From NCBI RefSeq assembly GCF_025399195.1, contig NW_026252139.1, positions 62,001 to 126,000 on the forward strand: 64,000 nucleotides of DNA, given 5' to 3'. Shown here piece after piece: positions 48,625 through 58,600 of this stretch (its first letter is position 1; each line of letters begins with the position of its first letter). A program made the translations under genes and the position numbers. A model generated the notes under the pieces. The model had not been told where the DNA came from. It searched no databases and worked only from the letters and a program-made list of their open reading frames with translations. The stretch is from Umbelopsis ramanniana AG. Taxonomy: Eukaryota > Mucoromycota > Umbelopsidomycetes > Umbelopsidales > Umbelopsidaceae.

Positions 48625-50841
48625 CTAAAGCGAAAATCGAGCATTATAGATTGCTTCAGGTACAAACGTAGCTGTAATCTGTTGTTGTGGTTTGAAGGAC
48701 AGGTTAGATGAAATGAAGGACAGGGACTGGAAAATAACGTTGAAAAAGCACTTGCCTGCTTGCCTCCGAACCAACGCCCGTTCAGCGCCTTCACAGCACG
48801 CTCACCCGCTGATACATTGTCAAATTTCAAGAACACTTCACCCTACATAAGTGCACATACAGTTAGCAATAGGCTGGATAGGGTGAGATGGAAAGCGGAG
48901 TTGTAAGTAAACATACCAATGAATCATCGTTAACATTGACGTGGGAGATTTGCCCATATTGACTGCATTCATCTTTGATATCAGCTTCAAGCTCCTGCAC
49001 CCAGTTTGGTTCGGTTTCCCTGTGAAAGAGGTACAAACACTTAGTATATAATCTAGGAACTGAGCGTTAGGACAGCACGAATATACATACTCTGTAGGGT
49101 TGAACATGTTATTAAGCATAATGGTACGCGTAGCCGCCGCAGTTGGAACGTTGACCTTTGCACTAAACAGAACGAGGAAGAATGTTAAACCAAAGGTAGA
49201 TCAAGACAGCTCATATTATCCATCATGGTACTTACGGCGCCGGCGTTGGAGTAGGCTTATATGCAGGAGCTTTAGGCGAGGTATCAGCCTGTCTGGCCGC
49301 CAGTTTTTGCATAAGTTCTGCTCTAGAAGTGGAATTCAATGAAATGCCAGATGTTTCTATAAAGTAATGTTAAAGATGTGTATAACCAATGTCAAGCAGA
49401 AGACAAGAAAGTTCTTACCTTCTTCATCTAGAGTATAGTTGCCACCAGTGCCGGTCTTCTCGTTTACTAAACCAACTCTCAACTGAGAAGGGAACCAAAA
49501 GAAAAAATTTGGTTGTCAATGTGCACAAGTAATATGTTCGAATACTTTTCCAGTTTACTTACATTACGTCCTGCAAGCTCGTAGCCATTCATCTTATCTA
49601 AAGCTTGCTTTGCATCGGCTCCATTGCGGAACCTAATTTAAGATATTAACAATCATATCATCTCCGAATCGCCAAATGACTGGTATACTTACTGGATGAA
49701 AGCAAATCCTCTAGATCGACCAGTTTCGTCTGTGTGCAAATTGATAGAATCAATAGGGCCAAATGGCTCAAATATCTGTCGCAGATCATCTTCAGTAAGC
49801 TTGAAATGAATGGACCCAACATATAGGCGATGATATGAAATGTCATTATGTCCAAAGGCACTAGATAGGAAAAACGTATTAGCTCAGGTAAAAAAAAAAT
49901 TGGAGGAAAACGTAAGGGATTACGTACGCGTTCTGGGCTTGCATTGCTAAACGATTCTTCTCAGCCTCAGTTACTTGGACCACAACTGGTATACCTAAAA
50001 GTTTTTGACCTGACATTGCCAATGCGTTCTGAACAGTAGCTTCGTCATAAAATTCGACGTACCCAACACTAAAAGCAGAAGAGGTGTTAAAGATGGCTAC
50101 ATATGCTCTCGGGTAAAACACAAGTCATTCACGTACCCTTTAGAGCGTCTGGAATTACGATCCATGATGATCTTCGCATCTCGGACTTTGCCTGCTTGGG
50201 AGAAGAATTCTTCCAGTTCCCTAGATTCAAGACGAACCGAAAGTTGAGTCACAAACACCGTCCTTTTATCACGTTCCTCTTCCGGTATTGGTGGAGAAGC
50301 TGATCTATTACGTCTGCGGCGGCTTAAAGAGATTGAAGGGTTAATGGTGAAGACTATTACTTCAATGCGATTCAATACAATGATGCTTACTCAAAGCGCT
50401 CACGGCTTCGATCCTGTCTGCGTGGGCTTCTACTTCTTCTTCTTCGACTTCTGGAGTTAGATCTTCTACGGGAATTATAATAATCTCTCTCACGGGATCG
50501 GGACCTTGGGTAATCTCTAGAGCGACTACGGTGTCGACGACTGCTAGGTCTAGAACGGCTTCGTGGTCTGTAATCATCACGGTGAGAACGAGATGCTGAA
50601 TGATCGTGCCTTGAGGAACCTGAATGTCGAGATGAACTAGAAAGAGGAAAATGAAAGAGTTAGCTATAGGTCAGGAATAAGTTGACAGTTAGCATCCATT
50701 ATAATTGAACTGCGCCAACCTTCTATGGTCATCTCTACTACGAGAGTCAGAGCGTCCATTGGAATGCTGCAAATGGGATTCATCAGCTTGAGGTTTCTCC
50801 TGATACGGAGCCTCTAACATTGCTTCTACATCCATATCCAT
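48625..50841 (-). CDS. RBM39/CAPER-like splicing factor
   Basis: Twelve exons: 50841-50720, 50636-50391, 50322-50137, 50068-49928, 49860-49693, 49632-49563, 49482-49419, 49356-49236, 49162-49091, 49019-48917, 48842-48756 and 48678-48625. They give 477 residues. An N-terminal RS-rich region ([16 protein letters not shown]) is followed by three RNA-recognition folds. RRM1 has [20 protein letters not shown] and [18 protein letters not shown]2 has [20 protein letters not shown] and GFAFIQF. The C-terminal U2AF-homology-type RRM has [20 protein letters not shown] and NGRWFGGKQ, ending [17 protein letters not shown]. Order and motifs match the RBM39/CAPER family (Rsd1 in S. pombe), which links the U2AF/SF3B1 branch-site machinery in pre-mRNA splicing. 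The last intron appears to use a GC donor (CAG|GCAAGT). Confidence 0.94.
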
Positions 50842-51171
50842 TTTGTATTATTGTTGTCTTGATCAAACAAAGGACACAGTATAAGCAACGAAGGAAATGG
50901 GAAGAAAAAAATGATGCTCAAATGTCATGTCCGACAGTCACATGACCGGTCAACCATGGATTCCGGTTTGTTTATTCAATAAAAGACAGTTCTCTTTCAA
51001 CTCTTAAATAATAAGGCACTCACGTGACCTTACACAAAATTATCACGTGATTGTTTTTTTAATGCTGTGGGTTGAGGAATTTGAGTTGATAATGATTGCA
51101 AAAGCTGTGCCACTGCAAAGATGTTGTTGATGGTTTCTTTTTTTTGGGTTTCTACAGATAAAAGATGCAGC
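50842..51171. other. RBM39 promoter region
   Basis: A 330-bp gap between the start of the RBM39-like gene and the stop of the next minus-strand frame. TCACGTGACC at 51021 and TCACGTGATT at 51044 are two CACGTG E-box cores 23 bp apart. No gene. Confidence 0.5.
51021..51053. promoter_or_regulatory. paired CACGTG E-box motifs
   Basis: Two copies of TCACGTGA (CTCACGTGACC and ATCACGTGATT) lie 23 bp apart, about 180-210 bp upstream of the RBM39-like start. CACGTG with TCA/TGA flanks is the classic bHLH (Cbf1/Pho4/USF-type) site, and the flanks favour Cbf1-like binding. The match is direct; use by this gene is inferred. Confidence 0.5.
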
Positions 51172-51576
51172 TTATATGAGACTATACTTCTGAATTATTC
51201 CAACGCTACTAGCTAGCTGTCCTGCTTTTGATTTTGTACTTTTTTCAGCAGACTGACTAGGTCTATGAGGTTCGGAGGAAACATAAGTGGGGGAAAAATT
51301 ATAGACCCGCCCGCCGTGGATAGAAAGATACGTACCTTCAAAGGACTCACTGCTCAAGAGCTTCTTTTTGGATTCTGAGCCCCTTGACGTATTTCCAGAG
51401 TTATAATATCGCTCCCCTTCATTAGGAGTACCGACCTTTGTCATTGGGGATGGTGGAGGCACGTTCGGTTCGCTGGGTGAAAAGGTTATTGGTGTTGTGG
51501 AAGGCGTGCTCTCGTGAGAAGCCTCCTTTACAGAGGACTCTGAGGAAATAGGTTCATTGCAATAATCTCTAGACAT
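51172..51576 (-). CDS. orphan Ser/Pro-rich protein
   Basis: An open frame of 134 residues from the ATG at 51576; the frame stays open upstream to an ATG at 51726 (184 residues). It is rich in S, P, E and T (SSESSVKEASHESTPSTTPI, PPPSPMTKVGTPNEGERYY), with a more structured end (GTYLSIHGGRVYNFSPTYVS, AGQLASSVGIIQKYSLI). The composition is like a disordered regulatory tail. No domain is recognised. It may be the last exon of a longer gene, but I found no convincing upstream exon. It borders the repeat-rich accessory stretch. Confidence 0.4.
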   Translation of the reverse strand: MSRDYCNEPISSESSVKEASHESTPSTTPITFSPSEPNVPPPSPMTKVGTPNEGERYYNSGNTSRGSESKKKLLSSESFEGTYLSIHGGRVYNFSPTYVSSEPHRPSQSAEKSTKSKAGQLASSVGIIQKYSLI

Positions 51577-51978
51577 GAGTGAAATTTCAGTACAAGAATT
51601 GTCTAAATGGTGATGGGTTAGGAGAGGTGAGGCAAATTGAAAAGCAAGCAGGAAGAGTTCTTGCTTTCCTTTCTGTGCGCAATTACTGCCACGTGATATC
51701 CAGCAAAGATACATAGGTGCATACATACAGTCTTTCTCAAAATAATTGGCGCAGATCCTTTGATTTGTATACGCAAACTTTAGCCATATTTTGCCTAGGT
51801 AGCCTTAAATGCGAATTCAGGTTTTCATAGAAAATTGAATATACGGACTATGAGCCCTTACATAGTGAGCATATGACATGGAAAACAGTAATATCGCATT
51901 TATTGAAGGCGAAAACATGATCTTGTGTGAAGATGAAAACTCTACCTCTACAGAGTCCACCATGTAAATGAGAAAACT
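51577..51978. other. intergenic region
   Basis: A/T-rich. A plus-strand frame from 51880 (ATGGAAAACAG...) ends in a stop just before the transposase relic and could be its frameshifted N-terminus. Otherwise nothing is seen. Confidence 0.35.
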
Positions 51979-52668
51979 ATGATGGAAAAACCAAGTCAAC
52001 CGGTGGATATCGAGGAGGAAGGCGGAAATGACGATGACCTTCTGGTACCGTTGAGAACTCTGATGGATATTGATATGGTGGGACCGGACCACACGCTATC
52101 CACAGAAACGGCTTCACCCATAGCAATCGTCGAGAGCTCAACAGAAAGGCACCAATCACGAAAGATAAGAGGGCCATATCGACGATAAACTGGACATCAG
52201 ATTGAACAATTATTTGATTACGTGATTGAGCAGGGTAAGACTGCCAAGGAGGTTACGCTCTTGACTGGAATTAACGTTAGGACAGCGCAACACTACATCA
52301 GAACATACAATGACGAACGACGATTACCGATAAGCGGTAGAAAGCCAGGAGCTGGTCGTAAGCTTAAGTTGACAGACGACCATTCGCAATTTCTGATATG
52401 TTATGCCGATGAGCACCCGACAGCTATATTGTTGGATATTAGAAAAGCACTCTGTGCGGCGTTTTCAGAAGTATCTATATCAATATCCGCGTTGCATAGA
52501 CACTTGGTTGAAAAATGCCAGTTGACTCTCAAAAAACTGGAAAAAATACCTGCTGCAAGAAATAGCGATCATATTTCCAAGCTGCATTCTCTAATGTCAA
52601 TCCTAAAAGTTCTACAGATGATATATCCACTTTTGCTGAATATTCCAATCAATGTTCAACCAAAGTGA
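51979..52668 (+). pseudogene. Tc1/mariner-like transposase relic
   Basis: Two stretches in the same frame, 51979-52188 and 52189-52668, are separated by an in-frame TAA at 52186-52188. After the stop the reading is TGHQIEQLFDYVIEQGKTAK, EVTLLTGINVRTAQHYIRTY, GAGRKLKLTDDHSQFLICY and ISISALHRHLVEKCQLTLKK. This is the paired-type helix-turn-helix N-terminal domain of the Tc1-like transposases that abound in Mucorales genomes. The conserved Y of the RYT motif before TGHQ is replaced by the stop. Similarity fades after KIPAARNSD, and the whole catalytic DDE/D half is missing, so the copy cannot encode an active enzyme. Inverted terminal repeats were not found by eye. Confidence 0.75.
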
Positions 52669-53872
52669 CAACAAAAGTGTGGGACTTCCCTTTAACCTCA
52701 AAACGGAAATTCGCAAATAACTCGTTATGTAAAACTCTCGAGCACAATTCGACGTATCATTCAATTCTAGACAGCAATTCCCTTGGTTCTCATTCTTCCA
52801 TTCATGAAATAAAAAAGTCTGATTGTCTGCTAATTTGTTGAGTACCACGTTGGATCCGTAAGGTATTGACTTATACATGTAACACAACTGTATATTCTAG
52901 CCGTAGTAATCCGAGCAACGTTGTTTATATTGTCAATAACTCTGACCATGCGATGAATGACATACGGTAAGTAGGTGATACCCAGCCTCATTAACGGAGC
53001 ATAAACAAATTTGGATATTGGGCGGCGAAACCATACTCGTTATCACAAAGAACAAAGCAGGAGCAGCCAAGTACTGACATCTACCATGAGTGAAACGCTA
53101 AAGTTCGGTAATGGAACATAGCAAATTTTCAGGCATCTGTTGGCGAATATCACCATGTCATAAAGGAGGGAGCACATGAATTTAACAGCCTTTTCTCAAC
53201 AGAAATCAGATGCTAGGAGCGCAGTAATCTTGAGACGATGTTCATGCTCCGTCGGCGGAATGACTGCCACATCATAAAGGAGAGAGCACTTGGACTTGTG
53301 AGGCTTGTATCAACAGAAATCGGGTGTTACTAATCATGTTTTTCCGTTGAGGCTATGTTAGCGTGATGATCATCATGTCAAAAAAGGGACAAAGAAAAAA
53401 GTCAAGTTCGGACATTGGCTCTTTAGTGATATCCCAAAGTTCGGTTATGGGATGTAGCAACCTTAAGCATCTATTGGCGAATATCGCCATGTCATAAATG
53501 AGAAAGCTCAGAAGTAAGAGTCTTTTATCTCGACATAAAGTAGGTATTACTCGCAGTACCCTTGAGGCAATTTTGGGGTTCTGTTGAGCGAAATAATCAC
53601 CATGTCATAAAGGAGAGAGCACATGAAAGCAAGTGCTCTGCTTCAACACCAATTGGTTGTTAGGGACAGTAACCTTGGTGTAACTACAGGCGTACAGATC
53701 CCAATTTCACCAAGAAAGCGCTGCACAAATTAAGTACCGATCATGTCAAAGGGGAGATCTTTTACAGCGACACATCAACGATAGTAAGTTATAAGGTTAT
53801 AGAAATACTAAACGTAAAGTCAGCATCTGATCAAGGAAATTAGATTGTAACGGCTATGGACTCGTTAAGGGA
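52669..53872. other. non-genic stretch with degenerate tandem repeats
   Basis: Follows the transposase relic. Apart from the tandem repeats at 53101-53760, listed separately, there are only short closed frames. Confidence 0.5.
53101..53760. repeat. degenerate ~112-bp tandem repeat, about six units
   Basis: The core CCATGTCATAAAGGAGAGAGC recurs with variation; its TCA(T)AAA element starts at 53158, 53272, 53378, 53492, 53605 and 53746. Spacings are 114, 106, 114, 113 and 141 bp. A second shared element, AAGTTCGGTWATGGRA, at 53101 and about 53437, is 336 bp apart, three units. GGCGAATATCRCCATGTCAT is shared by units 1 and 4. Units have diverged heavily, so the array is old. Whether it derives from a transposon or satellite is unknown. 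Confidence 0.75.
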
Positions 53873-54229
53873 ATGCAATGGGAAATCATGCATTCTCACG
53901 CCCCGAGATTTGGTGAGAGTAACGAGTTTAAAAGCTGGATATCAAGCTGCACCTCCTCAAGAGTATCCATTACAAATCTCTGCTATCAATTTTCCAAACT
54001 CTTCCTGGCCTCCAACTCTGTCACTGTTTCTCAAGTCTCCCAAAGTCCTCCCAAGTCTCCCAAGTCCCAAGTTCCTCCGAAGCATCCAGGGTTGTACAAA
54101 GAAGACGGCCGTATAAGTAAGTCATGGTAGAGAAAGCTGCAACGCTAAATTCATTGACCAGTAACATAAATTGCTCTTGTAGGCTCTCAAGCTACCATAC
54201 CTGTACGGTCGTCTAACCCGCCGGGATAG
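53873..54229 (+). CDS. tentative orphan two-exon gene, 96 residues
   Basis: Exons 53873-54116 and 54183-54229 are joined by a consensus GTAAGT...TTGTAG intron in matching phase. The product starts MQWEIMHSHAPRFGES and has a P/S/K-rich repeat-like middle (SQSPPKSPKSQVPPKHPGLY), ending ATIPVRSSNPPG. The second exon also reads openly in another frame (ALKLPYLYGRLTRRDSYRYP) to a consensus GG|GTAAGT donor at about 54259, so the true frame is unresolved. No family is recognised. It may be a relic. Confidence 0.25.
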
Positions 54230-54497
54230 TTACCGCTATCCCACCCTTGGATACTTCGGGTAAGTTTGATTTGGAACAAGGTTGCAATGAGACTATAGAA
54301 TCGCTGAACTAACTTCGTCATCCATTTGACCAAATTAAATATACACTTGACGTAAAATTTATTCTCAATTTGTGCAAAATATTTCTAAATAAACAGTATG
54401 AGATATTGAAAGGAGCATTGAAAGAGATTTTAGAATTTGACGCAGGAAGACGTAAAAGAGTCTGCAGAAGCACTTACTGCGAATGTTGTAAAATGGC

Positions 54498-55096
54498 ATG
54501 TACAAATTTCATCTGAAAAGTTCATGTGAAAAGATGGCTGATGAACAAAAACTACCATTGCATTTTATTTATTCCGTGCTCTCCGACTGCAAAGATGCGC
54601 GCTTACAGCCTGCGAAACTCAATACTCTGAATACTTTTTCGACATCAAACACTCTTGTGAAATCAGAATCCCTGCATGAACAGTATAAGTTTTTACATTC
54701 TCAACGCAAACACAAACTCTTCTGCAATTTAAGTTTGTCGCTAGGCTTGTCTCTGTAATCACTTACAGATTACAAGCAAAAGCTCCTGTACTTGGTCGAT
54801 CCGTGATCGAGTGTCTTCTAAGTGACTATTGCACATGCGGTAATGGATATGAAGACAGATCCATAGCCTTGTCCGTTCATCGAAATTGCGAACGGTGCGA
54901 ACGGCTTGATCTGACGCCAATGATAAATGTCGATTTATTCCACAAGGTGTATGCGCGAAAAGACAAGTTATTGTATCTAGACAACAAAGACCCAAACGCC
55001 ACCCATTTGGTGTCCAATCATGGCGCAGTCCACGAGCTGGAAACACCTTCATTGGCTATCTCAGATCAAAAAGATCCACACCCATCTCAATCATAG
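54498..55096 (+). CDS. tentative orphan cysteine-containing protein, 170 residues
   Basis: Exons 54498-54682 and 54769-55096 join through a GTATAA...TTACAG intron with matching phase. Exon 2 has the most protein-like part: VIECLLSDYCTCGNGYEDRS, then VHRNCERCERLDLTPMINVD and LFHKVYARKDKLLYLDNKDP. The CTCG...CERC cysteines could bind metal or form disulphides; no known finger spacing is evident. The end is acidic and S/P-rich. A further open plus-strand stretch at about 54320-54520 (FILNLCKIFLNKQYEILKGA...) may be another exon of the same or a decayed gene, though I could not connect it. It lies in the repeat-rich accessory stretch, so a pseudogene is possible. Confidence 0.38.
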
Positions 55097-55621
55097 TTAG
55101 TTTAGAGTCAGAATGCTTGATTTAATTTACCTTAAGATAAGCTAAATAGCAAAACATAAGCATACATTTTGAACTTGAACGCGGAAGAATGATGATTCCC
55201 ATAATGTAAGATTGGTCAGAATACAAAGAGCTTGAAATTCCATATTTTTGTTCTATGTCCCATCTGTGTCTAAAAATCAGAGAAGCATCTCATTCAATCC
55301 AGACGAAAGAGATTGTTAGCAGTAAACATTGATAATGTGGTATTGCTGTTTCAGCCGTCTCTTAGCGAAGCTTGCTGCTATCAGCAACCTTTCTTTGAAA
55401 AAAAGGTCGACGTAAGACGAATATTGGGACACTCCTTATATCACATGGAAAAGCTAGGGTCTGTGAATGTTTAAATAGTGCTATTAGGACATAAAGTACA
55501 ATTATGAAATTCTAGGAGATAAATAGGAATCGTTACAGCTCTAAGAACTCAACGATAACATGTTTAATAATACTTAGGTAGTTCTACAGAATATACATGG
55601 CATAACAGGTTCCTTATCAGT
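55097..55621. other. convergent 3' intergenic region
   Basis: Lies between the orphan gene and the kinesin 3' end. A/T-rich; no gene recognised. Confidence 0.5.
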
Positions 55622-58600
55622 TTACTGGGACGATGGTAGAGAGGGAAACCGCCTCTTTTTTCTTGTTACTTCTTCATAGCTTTGATCTTTCAGTCGCAGC
55701 TTTAAAGCGCTGTTTTCAGCCTAACAAACAGACAAAAAAACGGATTAAGCATTGGTGGTCTCAGAAAAATGATGGTCGCTACTCTTGTACACTCACCCGA
55801 AGATCATTGTTTTCTTGCTTTATCTTTACGTGATACTGAATTTTTTGCCGATTGTTTTGATGCTGTATAAGGTTGGAATTGGTCTGTGCGGTGTTATTAG
55901 TCTTTGGTGCGACATAAACGTTATGTAACCCATGAGCACGGATCAATTGTGCGCGTACTTACTTCTTCCACAGCATTTACGTACTCTTTGAGCTCTTCAA
56001 ATTCTTCAGTTACATGCTGTATCTCTGACATTTTCCTTTGTAGTATTGATAATTGGTCTACGGCCGAATCTCTTTCTTCCATCAGTCTTGCGACCTTCTC
56101 TTGCAACGCGCTTTGCTGTTGCTGATGATCACTAAACTGAGACCGATACATCGACAAGCTTTCTTCTCTTTCCCTATGCTTGATCGCTTGCCTTTTGTAC
56201 CTCTCCACTATTTCTCTCATACCACTATTTTCAGCTTTGAGCCTTGCCACTGTTGTTTTTAGAGATGTACTCTCTTCTGCCTTATTCAAGATGGCATCAT
56301 AGTCTTCAGCAGAATTCATTTGTAGAGTCAGATCACATATCTGTGACGTAAGCTTGGAAAGCCCGGATTCCGTGGTATTCTTGTTACTCAACTGGAAAGG
56401 TCATTGTTAGCATCAAGGCGCAAATTGAACACGTCCACGCTTTTTTTTTTTTTTTTACCAATTCAGCGACATCATTGATTTGTAGCGCCAAGTCCCGTTT
56501 CATCATAGAAATGACCTCCAAGGCAGCCATGTGATCTTGATAAAGTATTTCACGAGGCTGTTTGGTGGGATCAAATCGTTTATCATCCTCGATGGTCTGA
56601 GCGATGCAATTTTAGAATGATGAGATGATATATAAGTCATTCGAGGCATAGTTGATCTACAGGCGGTTGTATTTCTCTTTGCAGATTGAAAACCCACCTT
56701 TAAGCGTCGTTCACTCTCTTTAAGTCTTTGGTTGGTGGCCTGATGTTGTTTGTTAAATGCGCTCAACTGCACTCGGTACGCATTGGACTCGTCAATGATA
56801 TTTTTTAACTCTTGCTCAATTCGATGCTGTGCAGCTACTGATTTCTCATTTTCGCCTTCAAGACGACGAATCTGAACATGACGTGCTGGTTAATTGATTG
56901 ATTAAGCATCATTCATTCCATTCAGTCTCTGAATATTTACCAGTGCAGTTAGTTCATTCTTTTCTTGAATGTGTTGCATTTCAAGCTCTTGGCGCATTTT
57001 CCTTTCGCTCTGAAGCATATTATCAACTTCCAGGATTTGCAATCGTTGCGCTAAACAATAGTAGAACACATGTTAGCGCAACACTCATTGTAGCACGTAT
57101 TATTCAGCACGTATACTACCATCAGCCCTTTCTTTAGCAATATTGTACTCTTGTCGAAGAGTGTTGAGATCAATTTGAAGCTCGTTCTCTTTCGATTTTG
57201 GTGGAGAGGTCTAATGAAAACGTTAAGAAGCTACCATCTAGAAAGAAGTTTGCCGTGTTACACTTACCATATGATTTTGTTCCATTTGCTTGCTCAGAGC
57301 CTATGAATGCGCCTCACATCAGCATAGGTATCAAAGACAAAATGCCAGTTGTACGAATCACATTACCTCCAATTGATTCTGCTGCCTTTTTATGACTGTA
57401 TTATTGAACTGTACTTGTTCATGGCGAAGGCGAAGGTTATCATTCGCTTTTTGTAACTCAATTTTAGCCTCTTGGTATTTCTGGATCAAAGGCTTATTCG
57501 ATGGATCATTATTGAGGCTCTGATTCAACTCGTCGATTAAATTCATGACTTGAGAAGATAGTGTGTTGGTATAATCTTCTTGTTGTTTATGTTCCGTCTG
57601 CATTTCCAGTACATCTCTGGACGCTTTGAGACCAAAAAGCTCATCTATTCAAAAGAAACAGAATGATTTTGAGAATCGATTGAAATAGACCAACTCCATT
57701 TTAACTTCGTCGAATTACTTACTTTGAAGATGTAGATTTTCAAGGCGTGAATGTGATAGTTCAGAGGGCTCATCAGCCTGCCGCTGCATTTCATAAATTT
57801 GCTGTTTCAAAAGTCTGTTTTCTTCCTCTGCTGCACTTTGTCTATCTTCATATGTTGCACTATATATGATTTTGTCTTTGGCATTCAATAAGAGTTGATC
57901 CAACTAAAAGTTTTGTCATGGTGAATACTTTTACATCTTTGATCTTCTGCAGCTGTAGATAATATACCTCGATTTGCTGTTGTAAATGATGGCGGAAATC
58001 CTCCGCAAGCTCTATCTGCTCTCTCAAATTGTCTCGATCTTGTATTGCTGTGATAGATTACATTAATAAGGCAGATCGCACGATCATAGATGCATTATCA
58101 ATATTGGAGTACTGTACCCTCTTGTTGCTTTTCCAAAGCCGTCCTCAGTAATGTTCGAACAGAAGATAGATTTTCTCCTAAGGGACGTCATTTAAGCTCA
58201 TCAATGAGTGCCTGCATATGCATTTGTAGATCTCCGCTAATCATACCTTCCGATACTGCTTTCCCCTTTGAATTATTCTTGAGTCGGTTCTTTAACTGGT
58301 GTAGCTGCTGCTGTAATTTTGATACCTCTTGCTTTAAGCTGAGGACATCTTCCTCTACGTTTTGATTCACGATAGCCTATAAAATAGCCTCTAATTAGCT
58401 GCTGTTTCGACTTCACAGAAAATGAACCAAATTACATACCGTATTTTTTATCATTTTCGCCCTTTGTGCAAACCGTAATGTGGATAAAGTTTCTTGGTAT
58501 GCCCTCGGTGAGGCATCAATATTAGCAATTATATAGGTAACGGAATTGCCACCGAGCGAATCCTAATTTCATATTGATGTCAGCAAAATGTTTCAAAATA

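Noticed and set aside
53101-53760. CRISPR-like repeat spacing
   Set aside because: Units are ~112 bp, heavily diverged and without a constant repeat separated by unique spacers; the genome is eukaryotic.
58188-58190. In-frame TGA in the kinesin coiled coil
   Set aside because: It lies inside an intron from 58246 to 58178 (GTATGATT...CCCTTAG). Splicing joins KGKAVSEG to [10 protein letters not shown] in frame, so there is no nonsense mutation.
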